Assembly: GCF_001274635.1 (NCBI RefSeq)
Contig: NZ_LBGV01000001.1
Span: 2,480,001-2,544,000, forward strand
Length of the DNA: 64,000 nucleotides
From: Persicobacter sp. CCB-QB2
Lineage (GTDB): Bacteria; Bacteroidota; Bacteroidia; Cytophagales; Cyclobacteriaceae
Reading direction: 5' to 3'
Shown: piece after piece, positions 35,131 through 44,400 of the stretch
How the letters are laid out: each line of letters opens with the position of its first letter
Position numbering within the stretch: position 1 is the stretch's first letter
The notes under the pieces: generated by a model
What the model was told of the DNA's origin: nothing
The model's database searches: none
What the model saw: the letters and a program-made list of their open reading frames with translations, nothing else
Program-made: the position numbers and the translations under genes

Positions 35131-35997
35131 TTAACTCAAACCTACTCTCTTCTCTCCCTTTCGGATAATCTTCCGACTCTCCTTCCCTCTCTGCGGACCT
35201 TTGTCCTTATCCCACCAGACGATGGCTCCGGATGCACAGCGGTCAATCGCTTCCCGGTTTTGAACCGCCTTGCCATATTGGATCACCGGCAACTGATGCT
35301 CCATGGCAATTAAACCATCACTGGCATCAACAGCACATTTACCACAAGCGGTACAGCCTACCTCGCAATCCTCCAACACCTGATCGCCAAATTCCAGATT
35401 CTTGCAGGCCACCCATAAATGGTGACTTAGCGGCTGAATACTTAGCAGTGCTTTCGGACAAGCCTCCACGCAATCCCCACAGGCCGTACATTTATCCACA
35501 TCAATGACCGGTAAGCCATGTTCATTCAGGTGAATCGCATCAAAATCACAGACGACTTTACAATCTCCATGTCCCAGACATCCATAAAAACAACCCTTCT
35601 CTCCTCCAGAGATTAAAGCCGCTCCACGGCAGCTGTCCAAGCCATGATAATTTGCCCGATTGATGGCCACATTTTTCCCTCCGGCACAAGCCAGTCGGGC
35701 TACCTGCTTCTCCTCTGCCCCCAAACTAACGCCAAGATATTCTGCAATGGCGACTTGCCCTTCCTCCGAATTCACCGAACATTTACCTGGAAGGAGTTCT
35801 CCTGATACCAAAGCCTCTGCGAAGGGCCGACAACCCGGTTTCCCACAGGCCCCGCAATTGGCTTGCGGCAGTAAATCATTCACCACATCGATCCGTGGGT
35901 CTTCAAAAACATATAGCTTTTTATTGGCGACAATCAACATGATCACCAACAACAGCGTCAGGCCTCCCAATGCCGATAAAGCAATTATTATAGACAT
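35131..35997 (-). CDS. rnfB: Rnf complex iron-sulfur subunit RnfB
   Basis: 288 aa. One N-terminal membrane helix. The Fe-S cluster domain has NCGACGKPGCRPFAEAL (~46-62), then a CXXXC-type region (GCLGHGDCKVVC) and two ferredoxin motifs (CTACGDCVEACP and CTACGKCAVDAS). RnfB accepts electrons from reduced ferredoxin and feeds them into the Rnf complex. It is the last gene of the operon, separated from rnfA by a small Cys-rich gene and FNR, unlike the usual rnfCDGEAB order. The 67-nt gap before it is the largest in the operon. Confidence 0.93.
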   Translation of the reverse strand: MSIIIALSALGGLTLLLVIMLIVANKKLYVFEDPRIDVVNDLLPQANCGACGKPGCRPFAEALVSGELLPGKCSVNSEEGQVAIAEYLGVSLGAEEKQVARLACAGGKNVAINRANYHGLDSCRGAALISGGEKGCFYGCLGHGDCKVVCDFDAIHLNEHGLPVIDVDKCTACGDCVEACPKALLSIQPLSHHLWVACKNLEFGDQVLEDCEVGCTACGKCAVDASDGLIAMEHQLPVIQYGKAVQNREAIDRCASGAIVWWDKDKGPQRGKESRKIIRKGEKRVGLS

Positions 35998-36064
35998 AAA
36001 AAAATGATTTTCTTTTCAAAAGATAGAAAGGCCGTGGACTGCTCCCGACCTTTCATGAATTGAG

Positions 36065-36922
36065 CTAGTAAATGACTTCAGCCCACTTGCCACCAGCCAC
36101 CAGCTCGGCTTTTCTTGACTCCCAGGCTTCTTTACTGCCCAAAATTTCCGCAAAAGCTCTATTAAGATTATCCCTTACCTTCTCAAATCCCGCCACATAT
36201 ACATAAGTATTGTTCATCGAAAGCATCTCCAGAATTTCTTCCGCCTGCTCCACCATGGCCGCATCTAAGGCTACGGGATCAGCCCAATGTGGGCGTGGAC
36301 TAATGGCCTGAAAAGCTTTGAAGGTTTCCTCATCATAATAGTTTTTCAAGTCCCCGTTCTCCTCATTCATATAAGGCATTTCCAAGCCGGTTTTTGCCCC
36401 ATAGAATAATCTTACTTTTCCTCTCCATCCCGTACGGGTATTGTAAATATGCTTAATAAACGCACGGAAAGGGGCTATTCCGGTTCCCATTCCAATGAGA
36501 ATCATATTGGCACTATTGTCTTTGGGCACATTGAAAGCCAAATCAAATGGGCCGGTAATGGTAATTACTTCACCTTCCTTACGGTCGCAAAGGTAATTGG
36601 AACAAATCCCATTATACTCCTCACCACTGAACTCATCTAAGAATTTACAACGCTTCACCAACATGGTAATTCTCGTTTTGCCATTTTCCTTGGAAGGTAA
36701 ATCCGAGACCGAATATAAACGGTGATGAAAAGTGTTACCGAACATACCGGCACTGTTGACCAGCACTCCAAAGCTATTGTTAATGGCGCAGGTAAAATCA
36801 TCATCCAAAACTTCGAGAATCAACTCCCGAATTTCATCCGTTCCTTCCGGAGTTAAACGCTGGCTGCTGATCACTTCAGCCTGATATTTCTGATCGGTGG
36901 GATAGTCTATAATATGTGTCAT
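36065..36922 (-). CDS. Plant-type ferredoxin-NADP+ reductase
   Basis: 285 aa. FAD-binding domain with HHRLYSVSD (FAD stacking/binding motif) and the NADP domain with GMGTGIAPFRAF, YVYVAGFEKV and a C-terminal KWAEVIY. The terminal tyrosine is the residue that stacks on FAD in plant-type FNRs. It transfers electrons between reduced ferredoxin and NADP(H). Its position inside an rnf operon, 12 nt after a small Cys-rich gene, implies the same ferredoxin pool serves NADPH production (inference). Could also act in reverse. Confidence 0.9.
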   Translation of the reverse strand: MTHIIDYPTDQKYQAEVISSQRLTPEGTDEIRELILEVLDDDFTCAINNSFGVLVNSAGMFGNTFHHRLYSVSDLPSKENGKTRITMLVKRCKFLDEFSGEEYNGICSNYLCDRKEGEVITITGPFDLAFNVPKDNSANMILIGMGTGIAPFRAFIKHIYNTRTGWRGKVRLFYGAKTGLEMPYMNEENGDLKNYYDEETFKAFQAISPRPHWADPVALDAAMVEQAEEILEMLSMNNTYVYVAGFEKVRDNLNRAFAEILGSKEAWESRKAELVAGGKWAEVIY

Positions 36923-36934
36923 GCTTGTATGATT

Positions 36935-37129
36935 TTAGATTGATAAAAGGTTTTCATTTTTCTTCTTGCAAACTTTCTTACATCGGCAGCCAGCACATCG
37001 CCCTCTGGCTTCCAGCGCATCGGCCGTCTCCGGAGTGGCGAAAAATCGCTTCCAAAAATGCTGAATGGCGAGCCAGCAAAACATCATCCCAATGATGGCA
37101 GCACTGCTAATGATAAATGAAGTGAACAT
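36935..37129 (-). CDS. Small one-helix Cys-rich membrane protein, possible NqrM-like maturation factor
   Basis: 64 aa. One membrane helix (~4-24), then a cytosolic tail with four cysteines in GRCAGCRCKKVCKKK (CX2CXCX3C). The general plan of one helix plus a short four-Cys tail is like NqrM, which is needed to insert the iron centre between the NqrD and NqrE subunits, homologues of RnfE and RnfA. It lies 12 nt downstream of rnfA and 12 nt upstream of FNR. Homology to NqrM is not shown; only architecture and context support the idea. Confidence 0.55.
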   Translation of the reverse strand: MFTSFIISSAAIIGMMFCWLAIQHFWKRFFATPETADALEARGRCAGCRCKKVCKKKNENLLSI

Positions 37130-37141
37130 ATTGACGTTTAC

Positions 37142-37714
37142 TTAAAGTCCTGAAAATCCCATAAATGACAGGGACAATATCCCTGCAATAAAAAGCGTGA
37201 GTACAGTGCCTTTGACCACCTTGGGCACATCGGCAAAGTCCAGTTGCTCCCGTAATCCGGCCATCAGCATCAGTGCGATGGTAAATCCGGCTCCTGCGCC
37301 TAAGGCATATACCAAGCTCTGCACAAAACTGTAATTCTTGGCAGTTTGGAAGAGCACCAAACCCAGAATCGCACAGTTGGTCGTGATCAGCGGCAGGAAA
37401 ATCCCCAGGGCCTGAAAGAGGGCCGGGCTCATTTTCTTGATGAACATTTCCACCAATTGTACGGTGGAAGCTATCACCACAATAAAGCTGATCAGCTGCA
37501 GATAAGGCGCATTCAGCGCCGTGAGCAACATATTGATACCAAAGCCACAGGCCGAGGCGATCAACATCACGAAGGTCACCGCCGCCCCCATCTTGGAGGC
37601 GGTCTCCAGCTTACCTGAAACCCCTAAAAACGGACAAATTCCGAGAAAGTAAGCCAACACAAAGTTGTTGATCAGGCAGGCGTTGATGAATATATTCCAA
37701 AGTGATTCATTCAT
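37142..37714 (-). CDS. rnfA: Rnf complex membrane subunit RnfA
   Basis: 190 aa, six membrane helices, homologous to NqrE. Conserved CP in FLGICPFLGVS and TNCAILG in the second half are the symmetric cysteine sites that hold the membrane iron centre together with RnfE. It carries electrons through the membrane during ion translocation. Overlaps rnfE by 4 nt. Confidence 0.93.
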   Translation of the reverse strand: MNESLWNIFINACLINNFVLAYFLGICPFLGVSGKLETASKMGAAVTFVMLIASACGFGINMLLTALNAPYLQLISFIVVIASTVQLVEMFIKKMSPALFQALGIFLPLITTNCAILGLVLFQTAKNYSFVQSLVYALGAGAGFTIALMLMAGLREQLDFADVPKVVKGTVLTLFIAGILSLSFMGFSGL

Positions 37715-38364
37715 GATTTCGCACGTTTTTCTTTAAAAATATTAAAGACCAAAAGCCAAAGCGCCAGGGTGAAGAATCCGCCTGCAGGCAAGATCATCAC
37801 AATCCAGTTCTCAAAACCTTCCGGGAAGAGGGCATAACCAAATACGCCGCCGTCGCCCAGAATTTCTCTCACTACTCCCAGGCACAGCAGCGCAAAGGTG
37901 AAGCCTATTCCCATTCCCAGCGCATCCATGATGGATTTACCGAGATTGTTCTTAGAGGCAAAAGCTTCTGCCCGGCTCAATATCAAACAGTTCACCACGA
38001 TCAGGGAAATAAATGCCCCCAGGCTTTTGTGTAATTCTACACTAATGGCCTGAATGGTGTAGTCCGTCACCGTAACAAAGGTGGCTATGATCAGAATGTA
38101 GGAAGATATCCGCACCTGCTTGGGAATAAAATTCCGCAACAGAGAAATCAGGATATTGGACATCAGCAATACAAATGCAGTCGCCAGCCCCATGGCCAGG
38201 GCATTTCCCGCCGTATTGGTCACCGCCAGTACCGGGCACATCCCGAGCACCTGCACAAATACCGGATTCTCCCGCCAGAGTCCTTTAATGAACTCATCGG
38301 TGGTCGGTGTTTCCTTTTTTGGAATGACCGCCTTTTCCTCTTTTTTAGCTATCGTTGTTTCCAT
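37711..38364 (-). CDS. rnfE: Rnf complex membrane subunit RnfE
   Basis: 217 aa, homologous to NqrD. N-terminal ~25 residues cytosolic and Lys/Glu-rich, then six helices. The counterparts of the RnfA cysteine motifs are GMCPVLAVT and VVNCLILSRAEAFA. Follows rnfG by 9 nt; ends with a 4-nt overlap into rnfA. Confidence 0.93.
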   Translation of the reverse strand: METTIAKKEEKAVIPKKETPTTDEFIKGLWRENPVFVQVLGMCPVLAVTNTAGNALAMGLATAFVLLMSNILISLLRNFIPKQVRISSYILIIATFVTVTDYTIQAISVELHKSLGAFISLIVVNCLILSRAEAFASKNNLGKSIMDALGMGIGFTFALLCLGVVREILGDGGVFGYALFPEGFENWIVMILPAGGFFTLALWLLVFNIFKEKRAKS

Positions 38365-38373
38365 TCCAATGTA

Positions 38374-39096
38374 TTAAGGTTGTGCCTGCTGACTGAATAC
38401 CTGCTGATGCTTCACCAGCTGTGGTGCTAAAGTCGCGGTGCTTTTTGCTAATATATCTCCTATGGCTCTGGAGGAAATGGTGGCACCGGTGATGCCATCA
38501 ATCTCCCAGGCATTTACTTTCTCCCCACTTTTCACAGTCAAGATGGGGTTGGTGACTGCAAGCCCGTCTGCAGTCAAACCAACCTCCAGTGCCTCGAAAT
38601 TGGCAACAAAGTTTTCATCCTTCTCGATTTTATCTCCCAGTCCCGGTGTCTCCTTACTTTCCAGCACGTACATGCCGACGATCTTGGAGTCCGCCAGTCG
38701 GTAGCCATACAAAATCCGGATGATGTCCGCATAGCCCTGGCCAGCAGCTTCCACCGCCACACCAACCAGCTTTCCGGCATCATCATATCCGGCATAGACG
38801 ACTGACTTCCCTTTGGCATCCCCTTCCAGTAGCTGAAAGCCACCGTCGGCCAATTGCTCAAAAGTTTTCGTCTGAGAAATGCCCGGCAACACTTTGAATA
38901 TCGCCTGTTGCAAGGCTTCCGCCTTCAATCGCTCAATTCTGGGTGCTGTTCCTTCATAGACCGAAACAATCAGTAAGGCACAGGCCAGGCCGATGCCTAC
39001 CATGGCGATCAACATTTTAGTGCTGCTCGCCTCATTGGCTTGTTCGGGAGCTGTCGCTTTCGCCTTTGGTTGTGCTATCTTTTCCATCGTCTCCAT
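38374..39096 (-). CDS. rnfG: Rnf complex FMN-binding subunit RnfG
   Basis: 240 aa. N-terminal helix (KMLIAMVGIGLACALLIVSVYEG), then the periplasmic FMN domain with SKETPGLGDKI and the covalent flavinylation site TGATIS (Thr in DGITGATISSRAI). FMN would be attached by an ApbE-type transferase not seen here. The N-terminal extension (PKAKATAPEQANEASS) and the C-terminal Gln-rich tail are longer than in short homologues. Its ATG overlaps the rnfD stop by one base. Confidence 0.93.
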   Translation of the reverse strand: METMEKIAQPKAKATAPEQANEASSTKMLIAMVGIGLACALLIVSVYEGTAPRIERLKAEALQQAIFKVLPGISQTKTFEQLADGGFQLLEGDAKGKSVVYAGYDDAGKLVGVAVEAAGQGYADIIRILYGYRLADSKIVGMYVLESKETPGLGDKIEKDENFVANFEALEVGLTADGLAVTNPILTVKSGEKVNAWEIDGITGATISSRAIGDILAKSTATLAPQLVKHQQVFSQQAQP

Positions 39097-40109
39097 TAGC
39101 TTTTGCGTTTTACAGTTCCGTACACTCGGTTTTTAAAGATGCGATCCAGCTGTGGTGCCAAAGCATTGGCCAGTAGAATTGCATACATCACCCCTTCGGG
39201 CAATCCACCCCAAATCCGGACCACGACAACCATAATTCCAATAAAGGCGCCATACACCCAAATCGCTTTAGGATTGAGCGGAGAACCGACCATGTCCGTG
39301 GCCATAAAGAAAGCACCGAGCATCAGTCCGCCTGAAAGCAGCATGAATACCGGTGATGGATAGTTGGTCGCATCTAGCAGGTAGAGGGCGCCACTGAACA
39401 AGAATACAGTCCCCAGTATGGATACCGGAATTCGCCAGTTAATCATCCGGCGTGCGTACAAATACAGTCCTCCAAGGATAATCAGTATCGCGCAGGTTTC
39501 ACCCGCTGAGCCACTCACCTGCCCGAAGGCCAGTTCTGCAGCAGGAGCTGTGATATGGTCGAACTTAAATGCGGAAAGCGGAGTGGCTCCGGAGACGCCA
39601 TCAAATACCGGTGACATAAAAGGCATGGCTTTTAATGAGGTCGGGATGGTGGTAAACCGGTCCGGACGGAAAGCTTCCTGCCAGGTGGTAATGGCCACCG
39701 GGAAGGCGGCCTGCAAAACGGCACGTCCTACCAATGCAGGGTTGAAAACATTCATCCCCAAACCACCAAACACAAATTTTCCCAGCGCAATGGCAATTAC
39801 CCCTCCACAGAAAGTCATCCATAAAGGAAATATCGGTGGGAGCGTCAAGCCCAAGAGCAAACCGGTAATCACTGCGGACCAATCCGAAAGGCTACTTTCC
39901 TTTCCGGAGAGTTTACAGAGCACATATTCGGTCAAAAGACAGGACACCAGTGCGGTGAAAATCACCCAAAAGGCAGCCGTCCCGAAAGCGTAAATCGAAA
40001 AGAGGACCATTGGCATAATGGCATACACCACATTGCGCATGATCACCTCCGTACTCATGCCCCGCTGAATATGCGGCGAAGTACTAATATCTAAAGTCTT
40101 AGTTAGCAT
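39096..40109 (-). CDS. rnfD: Rnf complex membrane flavoprotein RnfD
   Basis: 337 aa, about nine or ten helices. Key motif DGVSGATPLSAFKF carries the threonine for phosphoester-linked FMN. Other family marks: SPHIQRGMSTEVIMRNV near the start, GGLGMNVFNPALVGRA and DMVGSPLNPKA. Homologous to NqrB. Overlaps rnfC by 11 nt. Confidence 0.94.
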   Translation of the reverse strand: MLTKTLDISTSPHIQRGMSTEVIMRNVVYAIMPMVLFSIYAFGTAAFWVIFTALVSCLLTEYVLCKLSGKESSLSDWSAVITGLLLGLTLPPIFPLWMTFCGGVIAIALGKFVFGGLGMNVFNPALVGRAVLQAAFPVAITTWQEAFRPDRFTTIPTSLKAMPFMSPVFDGVSGATPLSAFKFDHITAPAAELAFGQVSGSAGETCAILIILGGLYLYARRMINWRIPVSILGTVFLFSGALYLLDATNYPSPVFMLLSGGLMLGAFFMATDMVGSPLNPKAIWVYGAFIGIMVVVVRIWGGLPEGVMYAILLANALAPQLDRIFKNRVYGTVKRKS

Positions 40110-41460
40110 GGGCCTTGGATTTACGTTTTCTCACCATTGATTTCGCAATGCGGAATTGCTGCACCAGTGGAATGTGCGATGGACATTCGTAGGAACAGGA
40201 ACCGCATTCAAAGCAATCCATCAGATTATGATGATCTGCCATTTCCTGATAGGCTTCATTTTTGGCTAAAATGCCCAGCTGACTCGGGTTCAAAAACATC
40301 GGACAAGCCTCCACACAAGCACCGCATTTGATGCAAGGGTATACTTTCTGTTGTTTTTTCACTTCCTTATCCGTGAAAACCAGAATCCCGGAAGTCCCCT
40401 TGGTAATGGAAATATCCAGATTGGATACCGCCATCCCCATCATCGGGCCACCCAGATAAACTTCGGAAATATTATCCTCCACCCCGACTTCCTCCAGTAC
40501 ATAGCGTAATGGTGTGCCGATTGGAATCAAATAATTACCTTTCTTTTTCACGCCAGGGCCCGTAATGGTCACTACCCTTTCCTGAATCCCCTGCCCATGG
40601 GGCAACAAACGGCCTATTTCGGCGGTGGTGGCCACATTGACCACCACTACGCCTACATCAATAGGTAATCCGCCTGAGGGAACCTCCAGACCTAAAGTCG
40701 AAGTGATCAACATCTTCTCTGAACCTTGCGGGTATTTCACCGGCACCACCTTGACTTCCAAAGGTAAATCCTTCGGCAGGTGGGCGTTCAGGTGATCCGC
40801 CGCATTTTGCTTATTCGCCTCAATGCCGATGATGGCACGCTTCGCTCCTGTCGCTTTCAACAGATAGCGGACGCCCATATAAATATCCTCGGCCTGCTCG
40901 AGCATTACCCGATGGTCGGTGGTGAGAAAAGGCTCACATTCCACCCCATTGAGGAGTAATACCTCACAGTGTTTATCGTCTGGCACCTTCAACTTGACAT
41001 GGGTGGGAAAGGCGGCTCCGCCCAATCCCACGATTCCTGCATCCTGCACGCCCTTCAGAATTTCTTCCGGGCTGGCGGTATCCAAATCCACCGGAGTACC
41101 TTCCATCACCTCCTGACCGGAGAAAGGAAAGGCTTCCAGGAAAATGCCGGGTACCATTTTGCCCGAGGCAGAGGGTACATTGGCAATTTTCCGAATGGTA
41201 CCGGAAACCGGTGCATGCACTGGTACGGAAACATAGCCGCCGGCCGTTGCAAGCAACTGACCACGGCTCACTTCCTGACCTTCCCGTACTACTGCCTGAG
41301 AAGGCGCACCAATGTGCTGCACTAGTGGCAGGACAACCACCGGAGCAAAGGAAAATTGCCGAATGGCCATATCCCTTGTATCCTCCTTATGCTCCGGCGG
41401 ATGAATCCCATGTTGAAAGGTGTCATGATGTCGGTTAAATAATAAATTCAACAACTGCAT
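40099..41460 (-). CDS. rnfC: Rnf complex NADH-binding subunit RnfC
   Basis: 453 aa. An N-terminal biotinyl-like/barrel region, then the FMN/NADH-type domain with GIVGLGGAAFPTHVKL and LLNGVECEPFLTTDHR, the SLBB segment, and two 4Fe-4S motifs at the C-terminus (CIKCGACVEACP and CFECGSCSYECP). Reduces NAD+ with electrons from the complex. Preceded by a strong AAAGGAGG Shine-Dalgarno just after the PFOR stop (10-nt gap). Confidence 0.94.
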   Translation of the reverse strand: MQLLNLLFNRHHDTFQHGIHPPEHKEDTRDMAIRQFSFAPVVVLPLVQHIGAPSQAVVREGQEVSRGQLLATAGGYVSVPVHAPVSGTIRKIANVPSASGKMVPGIFLEAFPFSGQEVMEGTPVDLDTASPEEILKGVQDAGIVGLGGAAFPTHVKLKVPDDKHCEVLLLNGVECEPFLTTDHRVMLEQAEDIYMGVRYLLKATGAKRAIIGIEANKQNAADHLNAHLPKDLPLEVKVVPVKYPQGSEKMLITSTLGLEVPSGGLPIDVGVVVVNVATTAEIGRLLPHGQGIQERVVTITGPGVKKKGNYLIPIGTPLRYVLEEVGVEDNISEVYLGGPMMGMAVSNLDISITKGTSGILVFTDKEVKKQQKVYPCIKCGACVEACPMFLNPSQLGILAKNEAYQEMADHHNLMDCFECGSCSYECPSHIPLVQQFRIAKSMVRKRKSKAHAN

Positions 41461-41470
41461 AACGCCTCCT

Positions 41471-44400
41471 TTAATTTAGTCTTTCACCACGCTCAATCCA
41501 TTTATCAATATCCTTATCGGAGCGGTCAGATGGCAGTCCCGGGTGAATCACCCCGGCGGTACATTTTTCCGCGGCCTTCACCAAGTCCTTGTAAGAACCG
41601 GCTTTGGCCTCCTTGATAAAGGCTTTCTTATCTGCGTTATATTCAAAAAGTTTATTATTGATTTTAATGCATTCGTCGCAACCGGAGCAGTCTTCGGTTT
41701 CGATCCATGGGGCAATGTATTCTCCGCTGGCGGCTACTTCATCCGTCGCTTCCACCGCTTCGCCATTGGCCATGGCTGAAATGTCCAGACTACCGCCACC
41801 GGCCAGTTTCATCAGGCCTTGTGCGATGTTCCCCACCACTTCCTGACGGATGCGGTCTTCCATATTTTCCTCAGGGGTAGGCTCCCATCCGGCGATGTCT
41901 CTCAACATCATCCAGAAGTCACGACGCTCCTCGCAGGACAATACAATGGGCTCCGCCACCAATACTCTGCTCAGGCGATCTTTATGATCCACTGCCCAGA
42001 TGTATGGGAATTTGCCTTCGCGATCATCGGCATCCATTTCCAGGAATTCCGTCAACAAGACCATATTATCATTCCAGGCATCACGCGGTACTTTGCGGAA
42101 ATGCTTACGGAAACGGCCTTCGGTCACGGCGAAGTCAGCGAAAGTCATATCGATGTCCATCACTTTCTCTTCCCCATTCTCTTTATATCTCAACTTATAG
42201 CTTGGCCAGATTTTGTCCATATCCGGATTACCGTCCAGGTCAAAGTTTTCCTTGGCCGTAGTTCCCATATCCGGATTGTATTTGAAGACCGGATAAGTAC
42301 GGGACTCTACTGCAAGCTTTGCCTGATGTGCTCCCAAATCATCTGCCACACCGTGCTCCGGCTGACAAGTCGTATAAATATTGAACAAGGCCGGACGTTT
42401 GGTCATCAGACCGTCGATAAATCCTTCCAGTACATGAGAGGTATTCGACAGCGTACCCTGCAACACATAAGTATTGCGGTGCGCCATAGCGATCAAGCCC
42501 ATTTCCTTACGTGGCTCACTCTTACCTTTCCACACTTTACCGTACTGCGCCATATCTGATACCTGACCGATAAAGCCGGAAGTACAAGCCTGACCACCAG
42601 TGTTGGAATAAACTTGCGTATCTACCACCACTACTTTGATCGGCTTACCGGAAGCCATCATACGGCTCAGGTTCTGGAATCCGATGTCATACATGGAACC
42701 ATCACCACCCAGCGCCACTACCGGAGGACACAAGTGCCACTCTTCATCAGTAAACTGCTCCCAGGTAAAGTAGGTGAAGAAATCTTTGTGCTCAGCGGCA
42801 TTGTATTTACCTTCCAGCTCCAGCTCTGCACGGCGAATTAATTTAAAGCCATCCGCCATCTTAGCCATATGCCCTTCAAAGATACCCATTGCCAGGGAAG
42901 TAGAATCCTGGAACAGGTGGTTCGCCCATGGGAACGGATAAGGGTTAAACGGATAGGTGGATCCCCAAACGGAGGTACAGCCTGTCGCATTGGTCATCCC
43001 CATTCTGGAGCGTCCTTTGCCGGTAGTACCGTTGGTATATTTCCATTTCAGATTTTTCAGCTTCGCAATCAGCTGGGTCATTTCTCTTAACCAGTCCTGA
43101 TCAATCGGCTCACCGCCTTTTTCCTGCTCAATCTTAGCCGTGATATCAGCCATAGTCAGGTCGCTATCCTTCATTTCTTCCAACACACGGGACATCATGG
43201 CCGGATCCGTCATATCCACGGTATCCATCAATTTATCCTGCATATGTTTTTCCAGCTTGGCGATCAGCTCCTCAATATAGGTGACATGCTTTTTCACGCG
43301 TGGAATCATCAGTGACTCCACCGTAGCGGTGAACAAATGCATCACTGTTTTTTCAGAACAACCCAGGCAGGCACCGTCTCCGGAAGCAAAATTCAGATAA
43401 GCATCCTTATTCAACAATAAAGTCTCCAAAGGACCGATCTTCTCTTCCAGGTCATCAATGCGGTTGTATTTCTCCGGGGTTGTTGGTAAGTCAGACCACA
43501 GATCCCACTCATCGCGCAATTTCGCGACACTATCTTCGGTTTGGGTTACAATCTTCAGCGCATCATCATCACACACCTTCACACACTCCATACAACCTTT
43601 ACAGGTTACCGGATTCAATGTGATACTGAACAAGCCACCGCTACCTTTTTCTTTCTTCTCTTTCAGATCATAATATGGACGGGTCAAAGCAAATTTGAAA
43701 TCGCCCAGCTCATTACGGAACCACTCCAGCTCCTGAATCAATTCCGGATGCGTACCCTCGGTATTGATGGTTTCCTGAATGATGGCTTTGATATGTTCGT
43801 TAACGGCGGTCTCGCGATCTTCCTCAAAACGCTGGCGAATCTTGCCAGCCATCTGACGCACTGCTTTTGGTAAATGATCGATCTTGCCATAATTCTTGCG
43901 TACACGTCTGACTACCGTATCCAAAACGTCGGTCAACTCACTCACCAAACCAGGCAATGCGGTGTCCGGACATACGGTATAGCAGTTACCACAGGCCGTA
44001 CAATTTTCGGGTACCCACTCCGGATGCTCGAAACGAATGCCCGTCATATCACGGAATAGGGAAGAACCTGCCGGCATCACAGAAAGTCCAATAAATGGAT
44101 CCGTCAGGTTATCATTTCCCATTCCGCGTAGGTAAAAGTTGCCCGTTTGCTCCCAGAAGCGATGAATATCACTCAATGCTGATTCGCTTTTAGGAGTCTC
44201 CTTCAACATGGTAGGGATTGCTGGAAGGGCTTGGGTATTTTTCTTGGCCTGAGCGCCAGTGGTGACTTCCATGCGAGGCAATTCATACACCTCATCGAAA
44301 CCACGTTTCACCACGCGCATGTTATCATCTACTACGCGCTGGCCTTTGCTACCAAATTTATATTGAAGCTGATCATTGATCGCTTTCAGTAAAGTCTCAT

